From contig NZ_NPKN01000002.1 of the NCBI RefSeq assembly GCF_008329435.1, positions 558,001-622,000 on the forward strand: a stretch of 64,000 nt of DNA, in the 5' to 3' direction. Under the pieces are notes generated by a model. It made no database searches, was not told the origin of the DNA, and worked only from the letters and a program-made list of their open reading frames with translations. This stretch comes from Rhodanobacter sp. T12-5. Its GTDB lineage: Bacteria; Pseudomonadota; Gammaproteobacteria; Xanthomonadales; Rhodanobacteraceae. The position numbers and the translations under genes were made by a program. This document shows positions 1-7,931 of the stretch, one piece after another (positions within the stretch are counted from its first letter, which is position 1; each line of letters opens with the position of its first letter).

Positions 1-1
1 G

Positions 2-241
2 GACGCCTCGCTCGGCATCCGCCATTCGGGGCGCCAGTACGGTTCGCTGGACAACAGCGACTACGTGGACAGCTACGGCGCCGTGAGCAGCTTCACCGTG
101 GCCGATGCGAAGCTACGCTGGAAATTTTCGCCGGGCTGGAGCGCTGCGTTCGGCGTCGACAACCTCACCGACGAACACTACTGGGTCTACCATCCCTACG
201 CCGGCCGCACCTGGTTCGGCGAGCTGCGCTGGGAGCTGTGA
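2..241 (+). CDS. TonB-dependent outer-membrane receptor, C-terminal fragment
   Basis: The window opens inside this gene; only the last 79 codons are present. The translation shows the closing strands of a 22-strand receptor barrel: a VDNLTDEHYW segment (the N-L-x-D-x-x-Y signature of TonB-dependent receptors) and a terminal aromatic strand ending in WEL, the usual sorting signal for the BAM machinery. The substrate cannot be read from this piece. The next two genes follow with 7 nt and then a 4-nt overlap, so all three are probably one transcript. The class is secure; a copper or other metal ligand is only a guess from the Cys/His-rich neighbour. Confidence 0.85.
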   Translation, partial: DASLGIRHSGRQYGSLDNSDYVDSYGAVSSFTVADAKLRWKFSPGWSAAFGVDNLTDEHYWVYHPYAGRTWFGELRWEL

Positions 242-248
242 GGAAATC

Positions 249-1409
249 ATGCGTCGCCTGCTGATCATCCTGCTGTGCCTGTTTCCACTGCCCCTGCTCG
301 CCCATGACGGCATGCACATGCCCAAAGGGCCCGAACTCGGTGCCAGCGCCGCGTTCGACAGCCACGGCCGGCTGTGGCTGGTGGACGCGGCGGATGGCCA
401 TGTTCGGTTGCGCCACTCCGATGACGACGGTCGCACCCTGAGCGCGCCGGTCGAGGTGAACGCCACGGCCGAACGCATCTACGCCGAAGGCGAGAATCGC
501 CCGAAGATCGCGTTCGGCCCGCACGATGAAATCTACGTGAGCTGGTCGCAGCCGCGTGCGCAACCTTGGACCGGGTTCGTGCGCTTCGCCCGCTCGCTGG
601 ACGGCGGCGAACACTTCAGCAAGCCGCTCACCGTGCATCACGACCGTGCCGAAATCACCCATCGTTTCGATGCGCTCGCGGTGGACGGCCACGGCCGCAT
701 CGTGATCGCGTGGATCGACAAGCGCGACGTGATCGCCGCCACCGCCCACGGCAAGCCCTACCTCGGCGCCGCGGTCTACTACAGCTGGTCGGACAATGGC
801 GGCCGCAGCTTCGTGCCCGAGCGCAAGCTGGTCGACCAGAGTTGCGAATGCTGCCGTATCGCGCTGGCGCGTACGCCCGGTGGTGATGTCGCCGCGTTCT
901 TCCGCAGCGTCTACGGCGACAACATCCGCGATCACGCCTATGCCGTGCTGCATACGGACGACCAGCCCGGCCATGCTACTCGCGCCACGTTCAGCGACTG
1001 GCAGATCGCCGGCTGCCCGCACCACGGCCCCGGCCTGGCGATCGGCAGCGACGGCGTCCGCCATGCGGTGTGGTACGAAGCCAAGGACAAACCCACGATC
1101 CATTACGGCCAGCTCGACCCCGGCCAGCCGCCGCAGCATTCGTTGGTGATGGCCGGCCCCGGCGCCAGCCACGCCGATGTGGCTGTGCACGATCGCACGG
1201 TGTGGGTTGTCTGGAATCAGGTCGGTGCCGACGGCTACGCGCTGATGCTGCGCCGCTCGACCGACAACGGCAGGCAGTTCGATGCCGCCCGCGAGATTGC
1301 CCGCAGCAGCGGCGCGGTCGCCTCGCCGCAACTGTTGCAGAAGCAGGGTCGTGCGTTCGTCGCCTGGAACACCGCGAGCGGCTTCCGCCTGGTCGAGGTT
1401 CCGCGATGA
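249..1409 (+). CDS. secreted BNR/Asp-box repeat (sialidase-fold) protein of unknown function
   Basis: This is a 386-residue protein with a cleavable signal peptide (MRRLL, hydrophobic core, then LLAHDG). The start is the ATG 7 nt after the receptor stop, with AGGAAA just ahead. At least four Asp-box-like motifs are visible (HSDDDGRTL, SLDGGEHF, SDNGGRSF, STDNGRQF), which predicts a beta-propeller of the sialidase superfamily. True sialidase activity is unlikely to be assignable: I do not see a clear arginine triad. A CECC cluster at about residue 200, a GCPHHG motif and the mature N-terminus HDGMHM are rich in possible metal ligands. With the receptor and a CxxC protein on either side, a periplasmic metal or redox role is an inference. 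Confidence 0.7.
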   Translation: MRRLLIILLCLFPLPLLAHDGMHMPKGPELGASAAFDSHGRLWLVDAADGHVRLRHSDDDGRTLSAPVEVNATAERIYAEGENRPKIAFGPHDEIYVSWSQPRAQPWTGFVRFARSLDGGEHFSKPLTVHHDRAEITHRFDALAVDGHGRIVIAWIDKRDVIAATAHGKPYLGAAVYYSWSDNGGRSFVPERKLVDQSCECCRIALARTPGGDVAAFFRSVYGDNIRDHAYAVLHTDDQPGHATRATFSDWQIAGCPHHGPGLAIGSDGVRHAVWYEAKDKPTIHYGQLDPGQPPQHSLVMAGPGASHADVAVHDRTVWVVWNQVGADGYALMLRRSTDNGRQFDAAREIARSSGAVASPQLLQKQGRAFVAWNTASGFRLVEVPR

Positions 1410-1864
1410 AATGGCTGCCGATCGTGCTCGCGATGCTGCTGCCCGCGCTCGGCGTGGCCGGCACGCTGCAACCCTTGACCGCCGCCGATGTGCCCGCATT
1501 GTTGCGACCGCCGGCACATGGCGAGCGCATCATCGCGCTATGGGCGCTCGACTGCGCCTATTGCGAACCGAATCTCGAAGCACTGGCGGCGCTGCAGCGC
1601 GCCCATCCGCAGTCGACCGAGCTGGTCATCGTGGCCACCGACAGCATCGAACTGCATGCGGCGATCGAAGCGCGCCTGCGAGGGATGAAAATGGACGTCT
1701 ATCCGACACGCGCTTACGCCGAAGCCTCGCCCGAACACCTCAACTTCCTGCTCGACCCGAGCTGGGGCGGCGAAACACCGCGCATACTGGTGATCCGCGC
1801 CGACGGCAGCCGGCTGGGCATCAGCGGCGCACTGACACCGACGCAGCTGCACAAGCTGCCATAG
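1406..1864 (+). CDS. thioredoxin-fold periplasmic protein with CxxC motif
   Basis: The 152-residue product starts at an ATG that overlaps the previous stop (ATGA), indicating translational coupling. A signal peptide (MKWLPIVLAMLLPALGVAG) is followed by a short TlpA/thioredoxin-like domain with WALDCAYCEPN, where CAYC is the redox pair. A later stretch GGETPRILVIRADG carries the cis-proline position (TP). It could reduce or oxidise the cysteine-rich BNR protein next door. The overall identity is weak compared with DsbE or TlpA, so only the fold and motif are claimed. Confidence 0.7.
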   Translation: MKWLPIVLAMLLPALGVAGTLQPLTAADVPALLRPPAHGERIIALWALDCAYCEPNLEALAALQRAHPQSTELVIVATDSIELHAAIEARLRGMKMDVYPTRAYAEASPEHLNFLLDPSWGGETPRILVIRADGSRLGISGALTPTQLHKLP

Positions 1865-1877
1865 CGTCCCGAGCTTC

Positions 1878-1957
1878 TGTGGGAGCGGCTTCAGCCGCGA
1901 TGCTCTTGAATGATCGACATTGGCGGGAAAAGCATCGCGGCTGAAGCCGCTCCCACA
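1878..1957. repeat. REP doublet (inverted pair of GGAG-headed hairpins)
   Basis: Two inverted copies of a 27-30-nt unit, 1878-1907 and 1928-1957, face each other across about 20 nt. Each unit has the head GTGGGAGC followed by the small hairpin GCGGCT-TC-AGCCGC and the tail GCGATGCT. A GGAG/GTAG tetranucleotide beside an imperfect hairpin is the known target signature of REP-associated tyrosine transposases (RAYTs). It lies between two convergent genes and may also act as a transcription or mRNA-end barrier. Confidence 0.85.
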
Positions 1958-1970
1958 ACGAAACCCATCA

Positions 1971-3017
1971 TCAAGGCTGGGCGATGCTGCCGGCCGGCGC
2001 CGGCATCTCGGCGGTGCCGTCGTCCTCGTCGCCGTAGATCGCCACGTGCGGCACGCCATCGGCACCGATCCAGCCACGGTACATGCCGTCGGTGTTGAAC
2101 GGGATCGAGATATGGCCTTGTGCGTCCAGTGCGATCGCGCCGCCGTTGCCGCCCATCGACGGGATCTCCTGATTGATCACCTCGGCGGCGGCCCGCTTCA
2201 GCGGCACACGCATCTGGGTGACCTTCATGCAGATCTCGTGTGCGGCCACGGTGCGCAGGTAGAACTCACCCCAGCCGGTGCCGGATACCGCACAGCCGGA
2301 GTTCGCGTAGGTACCGGCGCCGATGACCGGCGAGTCGCCGATGCGGCCCCAGCGCTTGTCGGTCATGCCGCCGGTGGACGTGCCGGCAGCCAGATGACCT
2401 TGCGCATCCAGCGCCACCGCACCGACCGTGCCGAAATGTTTGGCCGTCTCGACGTCCGCATGCGGCTGCTTCGCGGCGTCCTCCTTCAACGCCTTCTGCA
2501 ACTGCTGCCAGCGCTCCTCGGTGCGGAAATACGATGGATCGACCAGCGGCATGCCGACACTCTGTGCGAACGCCTCGGCACCGGCCCCGGACAACATCAC
2601 ATGCGGCGACTGCTCCATCACCGCACGCGCCAGCAGGATCGGGTTCTTCACACGCTGCACCCCGGCCACCGCGCCGGCACGCAAGGTGTAGCCATCCATG
2701 ATCGCCGCATCCAGCTCGTTCTTCCCGTCATGAGTGAACACCGCACCCTTGCCGGCGTTGAAGTTCGGATCGTCCTCCAGCACGGTGAGCGCCGAAGCCA
2801 CCGCATCCAGCGCCGACTTGCCTGCTTTCAGCTTGGCATAACCCTCCTGCAAAGCCTGGGTCATGGCGGCGCGCACCGCTTTTTCCTTCGGCGGCGTCAT
2901 GTCATGCCGGATCACCCCGGCACCGCCGTGGATCACCAACACGGGTGCAACAGCGGCCTGGCTCATGGCGGAGATTCCGAGGGTGGCAAGGGCAACGAAC
3001 AACTGGCGCGACTTCAC
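1971..3017 (-). CDS. iaaA: isoaspartyl peptidase / plant-type L-asparaginase, exported
   Basis: An N-terminal-nucleophile hydrolase of 348 residues that cleaves isoaspartyl dipeptides and asparagine after autoproteolysis. The start is GTG (3015-3017) with GGGAGA six bases upstream, and a TATACT box lies at 3045-3050. A signal peptide (to about residue 22, MSQAA) precedes VLVIHGGAG, the family's N-terminal motif. The autocleavage site is G-T197-V-G, with Thr197 as the new N-terminal nucleophile, followed by the TSTGG substrate loop. Unlike the cytosolic E. coli IaaA it is predicted to be periplasmic, which is common in Xanthomonadales. It is a single gene convergent with the thioredoxin-like gene. 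Confidence 0.92.
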   Translation of the reverse strand: MKSRQLFVALATLGISAMSQAAVAPVLVIHGGAGVIRHDMTPPKEKAVRAAMTQALQEGYAKLKAGKSALDAVASALTVLEDDPNFNAGKGAVFTHDGKNELDAAIMDGYTLRAGAVAGVQRVKNPILLARAVMEQSPHVMLSGAGAEAFAQSVGMPLVDPSYFRTEERWQQLQKALKEDAAKQPHADVETAKHFGTVGAVALDAQGHLAAGTSTGGMTDKRWGRIGDSPVIGAGTYANSGCAVSGTGWGEFYLRTVAAHEICMKVTQMRVPLKRAAAEVINQEIPSMGGNGGAIALDAQGHISIPFNTDGMYRGWIGADGVPHVAIYGDEDDGTAEMPAPAGSIAQP

Positions 3018-3160
3018 AGCACTCTCCCGATCGGTGACGGGGCGAGTATAGCCAGCCTCCCTGCCTGCTTCGGAACGAACGTTACCCTGATGCCGTCGAA
3101 CTCGCCTTCATGCCCGAAGTGAATGCAATGAACTGCAAGGTATCCGCTGCAGGCCCCGTC

Positions 3161-4681
3161 TTAGAAATTGCCGGACAGCGGCCTGGAGGCATCCAGCACG
3201 TCCGGATTGACCAGCACCACGCCGCCGCGATCGGCCACCAGCCTGGCGACTTGGCGCGCCGAACCGGCCAGGTGATTGAACGTAATGGTCGAGGACGACA
3301 TGGGTCGGTTGAATATCGGCGCCGCAGGCGACGCCCTGGTGGATTCCTTCATCCCATAACAACCCATCGACGGGGTCATGGCGAGCTTGATGGTGTTGTC
3401 TTCAAGCTTTTCATGCTGTTTGCCCTCCATGATCTGCCCAAACACGATCGTCGCCTGCTGCCCCGGCATCGTGCGCACGATCGGCTTGCCCGACTCCTCC
3501 CGCACCGCGCCGTCACCACGGTCGAAACGGGTGTCGATCTGCGAGCGGATCTCGATCTGGCCCTTCGCTGCAGCCGATACCGCAAACCGGCCCTTCCACG
3601 TGAATTTGCCCGTGGCGGAGTCCGCCCCGTTCACATCGACGTGTTCGTTTGGTCTCAGGCAGTAGCTGAGCTGCCGCGAGCCCGGACGGCCACCCATGAC
3701 CGCATCGATCTTCAGCGTGTAGTGATCGGCCGTGCCCGTCGCGGCCTGGGGCGACGGCGTCGCGGCATACACCAGGCCGGATAGTCCGACGGCAACCAAG
3801 GCAACGAGAACACCGCCGGCACGCCGGCGAAAGAGATCGGGCTGTTTCCGTTTCAACATGGCAATACGCTCCGTAACGGGATGACGCGGTGACCAGGGAC
3901 AGCCCACTGGCAGGGCAAACGCGGCCGACTGGGTCTTCAACATCGCATTCGCATAACTGCGCCGCTGCCCGCCGTGTTGGCGCAGCACGGCGGCATCGCA
4001 GGCCAGCTCCTGGTCGTGGCGCAGCGCAGCCAGCGCCCACCATCCCAGCGGATGGAACCAGAAAATGGCGGCGACGAATTGCCCCAGCAGACACCACCAG
4101 CCATCGCCACGACGCGCGTGGGTCGCTTCATGGGCGAGGATCAAGGCCTGCTCGACAGCGTCATAGCGGCGCTCGAAATCCGCTGGCAACACGATGCGGC
4201 TGCGCCATGCACCCACCAGTGCAGGGCCGACATCCGTGCTGATGGCGCGCAGCACCGGCCGGCACGAGCGCACCCCCGCCACCGGCATGGCACCGCGCAA
4301 ATGGACGCGGTAACGCGACTGCGCGAGCGCAGCCAGCAGCAGGCTGCCAGCCGAACCCGCCAGCCAAAGCAGCGCGGCGAAGACGCGCCAGTCGACAGCA
4401 GTCGCCGCCGCGGTGGTCGTCGGCAACGTGACTGCCGCCGCGGTGATCGTGGACACCACCGAGGGCAGCACGCTGACCGGCGCCATCGCCGCGTGCGGCA
4501 GCTGGCTGGCCAGCAGCGCCAGCGGCGGCAGCAGCCACAGCTGGAACGCACGTTCGGTACCGAACAGGCGGCGGCACGGCCGGCGCAGCGCAGCTGCCAC
4601 CAGCACCGCGGCGGTGAACGCGAGGATGAGCAGCCAACCGCGGCCAAGCCAGTCGATCCCGGCCCATTCAATGCTGTTCAT
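3161..4681 (-). CDS. M56 (BlaR1/MecR1-type) membrane metallopeptidase without a beta-lactam sensor domain
   Basis: 506 residues. The N-terminal 290 residues form the membrane M56 peptidase with several hydrophobic helices and the zinc motif H184-E-A-T-H188, which in BlaR1 cleaves the BlaI repressor. A further transmembrane segment (about residues 290-310, VLVALVAVGLSGLVYA) leads into a 190-residue periplasmic region. That region has none of the serine motifs (SxxK, SxN, KTG) of a penicillin-binding sensor, so the signal is probably not a beta-lactam. The ATG overlaps the end of the BlaI-like gene by 14 nt, showing an operon. The ligand is unknown. Confidence 0.88.
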   Translation of the reverse strand: MNSIEWAGIDWLGRGWLLILAFTAAVLVAAALRRPCRRLFGTERAFQLWLLPPLALLASQLPHAAMAPVSVLPSVVSTITAAAVTLPTTTAAATAVDWRVFAALLWLAGSAGSLLLAALAQSRYRVHLRGAMPVAGVRSCRPVLRAISTDVGPALVGAWRSRIVLPADFERRYDAVEQALILAHEATHARRGDGWWCLLGQFVAAIFWFHPLGWWALAALRHDQELACDAAVLRQHGGQRRSYANAMLKTQSAAFALPVGCPWSPRHPVTERIAMLKRKQPDLFRRRAGGVLVALVAVGLSGLVYAATPSPQAATGTADHYTLKIDAVMGGRPGSRQLSYCLRPNEHVDVNGADSATGKFTWKGRFAVSAAAKGQIEIRSQIDTRFDRGDGAVREESGKPIVRTMPGQQATIVFGQIMEGKQHEKLEDNTIKLAMTPSMGCYGMKESTRASPAAPIFNRPMSSSTITFNHLAGSARQVARLVADRGGVVLVNPDVLDASRPLSGNF

Positions 4682-5039
4682 CGTCGAGCTCCTGCAGCAG
4701 CTTGCGCAGTTCGGCGATGTCCTTCTTCGACAGCTTGCGCTGTTCGGAGAAGTGCGCCACCAGCGGTGCCACGCGACCGCCGAACAGGCGGTCGAGCAGA
4801 CCCTTGCTTTCCTGCTGGATGTACTGCTCGCGCTTCAGCAGCGGCGTATAGAGATAGCGGCGGCCTTCACGCTCGGCATGTACCGCCTTTTTCCTGAGCA
4901 GGCGGTTGAGCAGGGATTTCACCGTGCCCTCCTGCCAGTTCTGCGTCGGACCGACTTCGGCGAGGATGTCCTCGGCCGTGCGCGGCGCTTCGCGCCACAG
5001 CACGTCCATGACCACTGCTTCGGCTTCGCTGATTGCCAT
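4668..5039 (-). CDS. BlaI/MecI/CopY-family winged-helix repressor
   Basis: 123 residues starting at the ATG 5037-5039 (MAISEAEAVVMDVLW), the canonical opening of BlaI proteins; a longer upstream frame would run through the operators and is rejected. The N-terminal winged helix binds paired TTACA half-sites, and the C-terminal helices dimerise. It sits upstream of the M56 peptidase that presumably inactivates it by proteolysis. Two palindromic operators lie 11-46 nt in front of the start, so autorepression of the two-gene operon, and possibly control of the divergent CoA-transferase gene, is likely. Confidence 0.93.
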   Translation of the reverse strand: MAISEAEAVVMDVLWREAPRTAEDILAEVGPTQNWQEGTVKSLLNRLLRKKAVHAEREGRRYLYTPLLKREQYIQQESKGLLDRLFGGRVAPLVAHFSEQRKLSKKDIAELRKLLQELDDEQH

Positions 5040-5049
5040 GAGGCACCGT

Positions 5050-5085
5050 TTACACGTGTAAGTGAAATGATGTTTACATGCGTAA
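5050..5085. promoter_or_regulatory. tandem BlaI-type operators
   Basis: A perfect 12-bp palindrome TTACACGTGTAA (5050-5061) and a near-palindrome TTACATGCGTAA (5074-5085) lie with centres 24 bp apart, upstream of the BlaI-like start. The TACA/TGTA cores match known BlaI/MecI half-sites (TACA...TGTA). Two sites about 2.3 helical turns apart suggest cooperative binding of two dimers. Confidence 0.8.
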
Positions 5086-5205
5086 GCGATAACGTCAAGG
5101 CCCTGCTCTGGGCCGGTATCCATCGCTTGCGAACCTGGCGCAAGGCCAGCGGATGCCAAACCGTCGTATCCTTGTCAGCTGACTCTCCACGAGAAAGGCA
5201 CGGCA

Positions 5206-6567
5206 ATGGACAAGGTTTACCCGAGCGCCACGAAAGCCCTAGATGGCCTGTTGTTCGATGGCATGACGATCGCGGCCGGCGGCTTCGGCCTGTGCGGCAT
5301 CCCCGAGAACCTGATCGGCGCGCTGCTCGAAGCAGGCACGAAGGATCTGACCATCGTCGGCAACAACGCCGGTGTGGACGATTTCGGCATGGGTCCGCTG
5401 CTGAAGACGCATCAGGTGAAGCGCGTGTATGCGTCGTACGTGGGCGAGAACAAGGAGTTCGAGCGGCAGACGCTGGCTGGCGAACTGGAACTGCATTTGA
5501 CGCCGCAGGGTACCCTGGCCGAGAAGCTGCGCGCCGGCGGCGCCGGCATCCCCGGTTTCTACACGCGCACCGCGTTCGGCACCAAGCTGGCCGAGGGCAA
5601 GGAGACCAAGATGTTCGGCGGCAAGGAATACGTGCTGGAGGAATCCATCACGGCCGACCTGTCGATCGTCAAGGCGTGGAAGGGCGACGCGCACGGCAAC
5701 CTGGTGTTCCGCGAGACCGCGCGCAACTTCAATCCGATGATCGCCACCTGCGGCAAGTACTGCGTGGCCGAGGTGGAACACCTGGTGCCGGTCGGCGAGC
5801 TGGACCCGAACAACATCCACGTGCCGGGCATCTACGTCGACCGCATCGTGCAGGGCGCGAAGTACGAGAAGCGGATCGAGTTCCGCACCATCGCCGGCGT
5901 GGCTGCCGGCAAGGAAAGCCCGACCCGCGTGGCGATGGCCAAGCGCGCCGCGCAGGAGCTGCAGGACGGCTTCTACGTGAACCTGGGGATCGGCATTCCG
6001 ACCATGGTGGCGAACCACATTCCCGACGGCGTCAACGTCACCCTGCAGTCGGAGAACGGCCTTCTCGGTATCGGTCCGTTCCCGACCGAGGACCAGCTCG
6101 ACCCCGACCTGATCAACGCCGGTAAGCAGACCATCACCACCCTGCCCGGCTCCAGCTTCTTCTCCAGCGCCGACTCGTTCGCGATGATCCGAGGCGGCCA
6201 CATCGACCTGTCGATCCTGGGCGGCCTGGAGGTCTCCGCGCACGGCGACCTGGCCAACTGGATGGTGCCGGGCAAGATGGTCAAGGGTCCGGGCGGCGCG
6301 ATGGACCTGGTCAGCGGTGTCAAGCGCGTGGTGGTGCTGATGGAGCACAACGCGAAGGACGGCTCGCCGAAGATCAAGGACGCCTGCGACCTGCCGCTGA
6401 CCGGCAAGCAGGTGGTCGACCTGATCATCACCGACCTGTGCGTGTTCAAGGTCAACAAGGGTGAAGGGCTGGTGCTGATCGAACTCAACGACGGCGTCAG
6501 CGTGGATGACGTGACCGCGAAGACTGGCTGCGCCTTCAGCGTGGACCCGTCGCTGCGGCAGGAATGA
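5206..6567 (+). CDS. 3-oxoacid (succinyl-CoA:acetoacetate) CoA-transferase, A and B subunits fused
   Basis: 453 residues in one frame. Residues 1-230 match the A subunit ([19 protein letters not shown], the glycine-rich CoA loop) and residues 240-445 the B subunit, with the catalytic glutamate Glu283 in the motif [10 protein letters not shown]. The enzyme exchanges CoA between succinyl-CoA and acetoacetate in ketone-body use. Bacterial homologues are usually two genes (scoA/scoB, or lpsI/lpsJ in Xanthomonas); the fused form resembles mitochondrial OXCT1. It stands alone, divergent from the BlaI operon, with no thiolase or hydroxybutyrate dehydrogenase nearby. Confidence 0.93.
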   Translation: MDKVYPSATKALDGLLFDGMTIAAGGFGLCGIPENLIGALLEAGTKDLTIVGNNAGVDDFGMGPLLKTHQVKRVYASYVGENKEFERQTLAGELELHLTPQGTLAEKLRAGGAGIPGFYTRTAFGTKLAEGKETKMFGGKEYVLEESITADLSIVKAWKGDAHGNLVFRETARNFNPMIATCGKYCVAEVEHLVPVGELDPNNIHVPGIYVDRIVQGAKYEKRIEFRTIAGVAAGKESPTRVAMAKRAAQELQDGFYVNLGIGIPTMVANHIPDGVNVTLQSENGLLGIGPFPTEDQLDPDLINAGKQTITTLPGSSFFSSADSFAMIRGGHIDLSILGGLEVSAHGDLANWMVPGKMVKGPGGAMDLVSGVKRVVVLMEHNAKDGSPKIKDACDLPLTGKQVVDLIITDLCVFKVNKGEGLVLIELNDGVSVDDVTAKTGCAFSVDPSLRQE

Positions 6568-6613
6568 AAGACTGCGGGACGACAGGCTGTCAAGCCGGCC
6601 ACGCGACCACGTC

Positions 6614-6738
6614 GAGGGCATGGCGAGGGCAATGGCGAGGGCATGGCGAGGGCATGGATGCCCGAGTTGAGGCAACGCAGGAGCGGTTGCCCGATGCCCG
6701 ACGTTGGGGCAACGCAGGAGCAGTTGCCCGATGTCCCG
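6614..6738. repeat. dispersed intergenic repeat with GGCAAC/GTTGCC hairpins
   Basis: An array of ATGGCGAGGGC-type units (6614-6656) is followed by two direct copies of a hairpin unit, 6669-6700 and 6706-6738. Each copy has GGCAAC, then GCAGGAGC or GCAGGAGCA, then GTTGCC and a GATGCCCG/GATGTCCCG tail. The segment 6643-6700 recurs almost exactly, inverted, at 59024-59081. It fills the downstream flank of the CoA-transferase gene and has no coding potential that I can support. Confidence 0.85.
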
Positions 6739-6806
6739 GCGTGAATCGACCAGCAAGCCCCTGATTCATCTGAGCGAGTCCGGACCCGTGGATCCGCGCG
6801 ATTGAG

Positions 6807-6829
6807 AAAAACCGCAGGAAGCGGTTTTT
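6807..6829. terminator. bidirectional Rho-independent terminator
   Basis: AAAAACCGC (6807-6815), loop AGGAA, GCGGTTTTT (6821-6829): a 9-bp stem with an A-tract on one side and a T-tract on the other. It lies between the CoA-transferase gene and the convergent sensor kinase gene and can serve both. Confidence 0.85.
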
Positions 6830-6886
6830 TCACGGACTCTGGGACACCCGGAAAGGAACGGTCACGCCGCACCGTGACGACCGGCC

Positions 6887-7903
6887 CTACGAAGACGGCT
6901 CAGGTACGGCCGCCGGCAGCGGGCACGGAAACCGGATGCGGGCGATGTTTTCCTGCCCAGGGCGGGTCTGCAACTCCAACGGCCAGCCGTAGCGATCGCT
7001 GATGCGCTGGGCAATGGCCAGTTCAAAACCATGACGATCGGCACCAGGCACCCGCAATGCCTGCGGATTTTCACCGGACAGATGCGGATCGGCGTGATTG
7101 CGCACACTGATCATCCCGGGCAGGACGCTGATCAGCACATTGCCCTGCTCGGTTTGCTGGCAGGCGTTGCGGATCAATTGCCAACACAGCACGGAGAAAG
7201 CCTGCGTCGAGCCCTCCAGCGAAAATCGCGCCGGCTCGTCCAGCAACAGCTCGATCGGTCGCCCGACCAGCAACTCTCGCGCCGATTCCAGCTCCCGCCG
7301 CAATACGTCGTTGGCGACGAAGACCTGGTTCTCGGTCGCGCCATCCGCCTCCCGCGCGAGCAAAAGCAAGGCCTCGACCAGTACTTCCATCTCGCGTGTG
7401 GCGCGTTTGATCCTGCGCACCGAGCGCCCGCCAAAGTCGCTCAGCCCGTCCTCTTCCATCAGCATGTCAATCGACATCTTGATGACGGTGAGCGGGCTGC
7501 GCAATTCGTGGCTGGCGTCGCGGGTGAAGTTGCGTTCACGCTGGTTGTAACCGGCGATGCGCGTGGCAAATCCGTGGAGCCCCCGCGCCAGCGAGGCGAC
7601 GTCCGCGTCGGTGCGGGTGGGCAACTGTTCCAGCTGCAGGGCGTCCGGATCGGGGTGCTGACCGTCCCAGTGATTGACCAGCTTGGCCAAGGCACGCACC
7701 GGCCGCCATTCGCGGCGGGTGGCGGCCCATGCGAGCATCGTGGTGAGCGCGATCAACGCGATCATCACGGTGGTCGGCGTCTGGAAACGGTCACCCAGAA
7801 TGCAGATGGCCGCCACAATCGCCAGTTGCAAACCGAACACCCACGCTATGCGCCGCCGGAAGGCTCCCACACGAAAAATGACTTCGTTGACCCTGCTATC
7901 CAT
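6887..7903 (-). CDS. two-component sensor histidine kinase
   Basis: 338 residues: two transmembrane helices close together (about 19-37 and 44-62) with almost no periplasmic loop, a HAMP-like linker, and a HisKA domain with the H-box DASHELRSPL (phospho-acceptor His132). In the ATPase region the N-box asparagine is visible (LIRNACQQ), but the usual DxGxG G1 box is not recognisable and the ATP lid is short, so catalytic strength is uncertain. The very small sensor loop suggests membrane-internal or cytoplasmic sensing. It lies 28 nt downstream of the response regulator gene on the same strand and is its cognate partner. Confidence 0.88.
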   Translation of the reverse strand: MDSRVNEVIFRVGAFRRRIAWVFGLQLAIVAAICILGDRFQTPTTVMIALIALTTMLAWAATRREWRPVRALAKLVNHWDGQHPDPDALQLEQLPTRTDADVASLARGLHGFATRIAGYNQRERNFTRDASHELRSPLTVIKMSIDMLMEEDGLSDFGGRSVRRIKRATREMEVLVEALLLLAREADGATENQVFVANDVLRRELESARELLVGRPIELLLDEPARFSLEGSTQAFSVLCWQLIRNACQQTEQGNVLISVLPGMISVRNHADPHLSGENPQALRVPGADRHGFELAIAQRISDRYGWPLELQTRPGQENIARIRFPCPLPAAVPEPSS

Positions 7904-7931
7904 TACATGTTCATACCAACTGGATGCGATA

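Noticed and set aside
249..1409. True sialidase assignment
   Set aside because: Only Asp-box repeats are seen; the catalytic arginine triad, Tyr and Asp are not recognisable, so only the fold is claimed.
5040..5159. 40-residue N-terminal extension of the BlaI-like protein
   Set aside because: It would translate through the two operators; the family start MAISEAEAVVMDVLW is at 5039.
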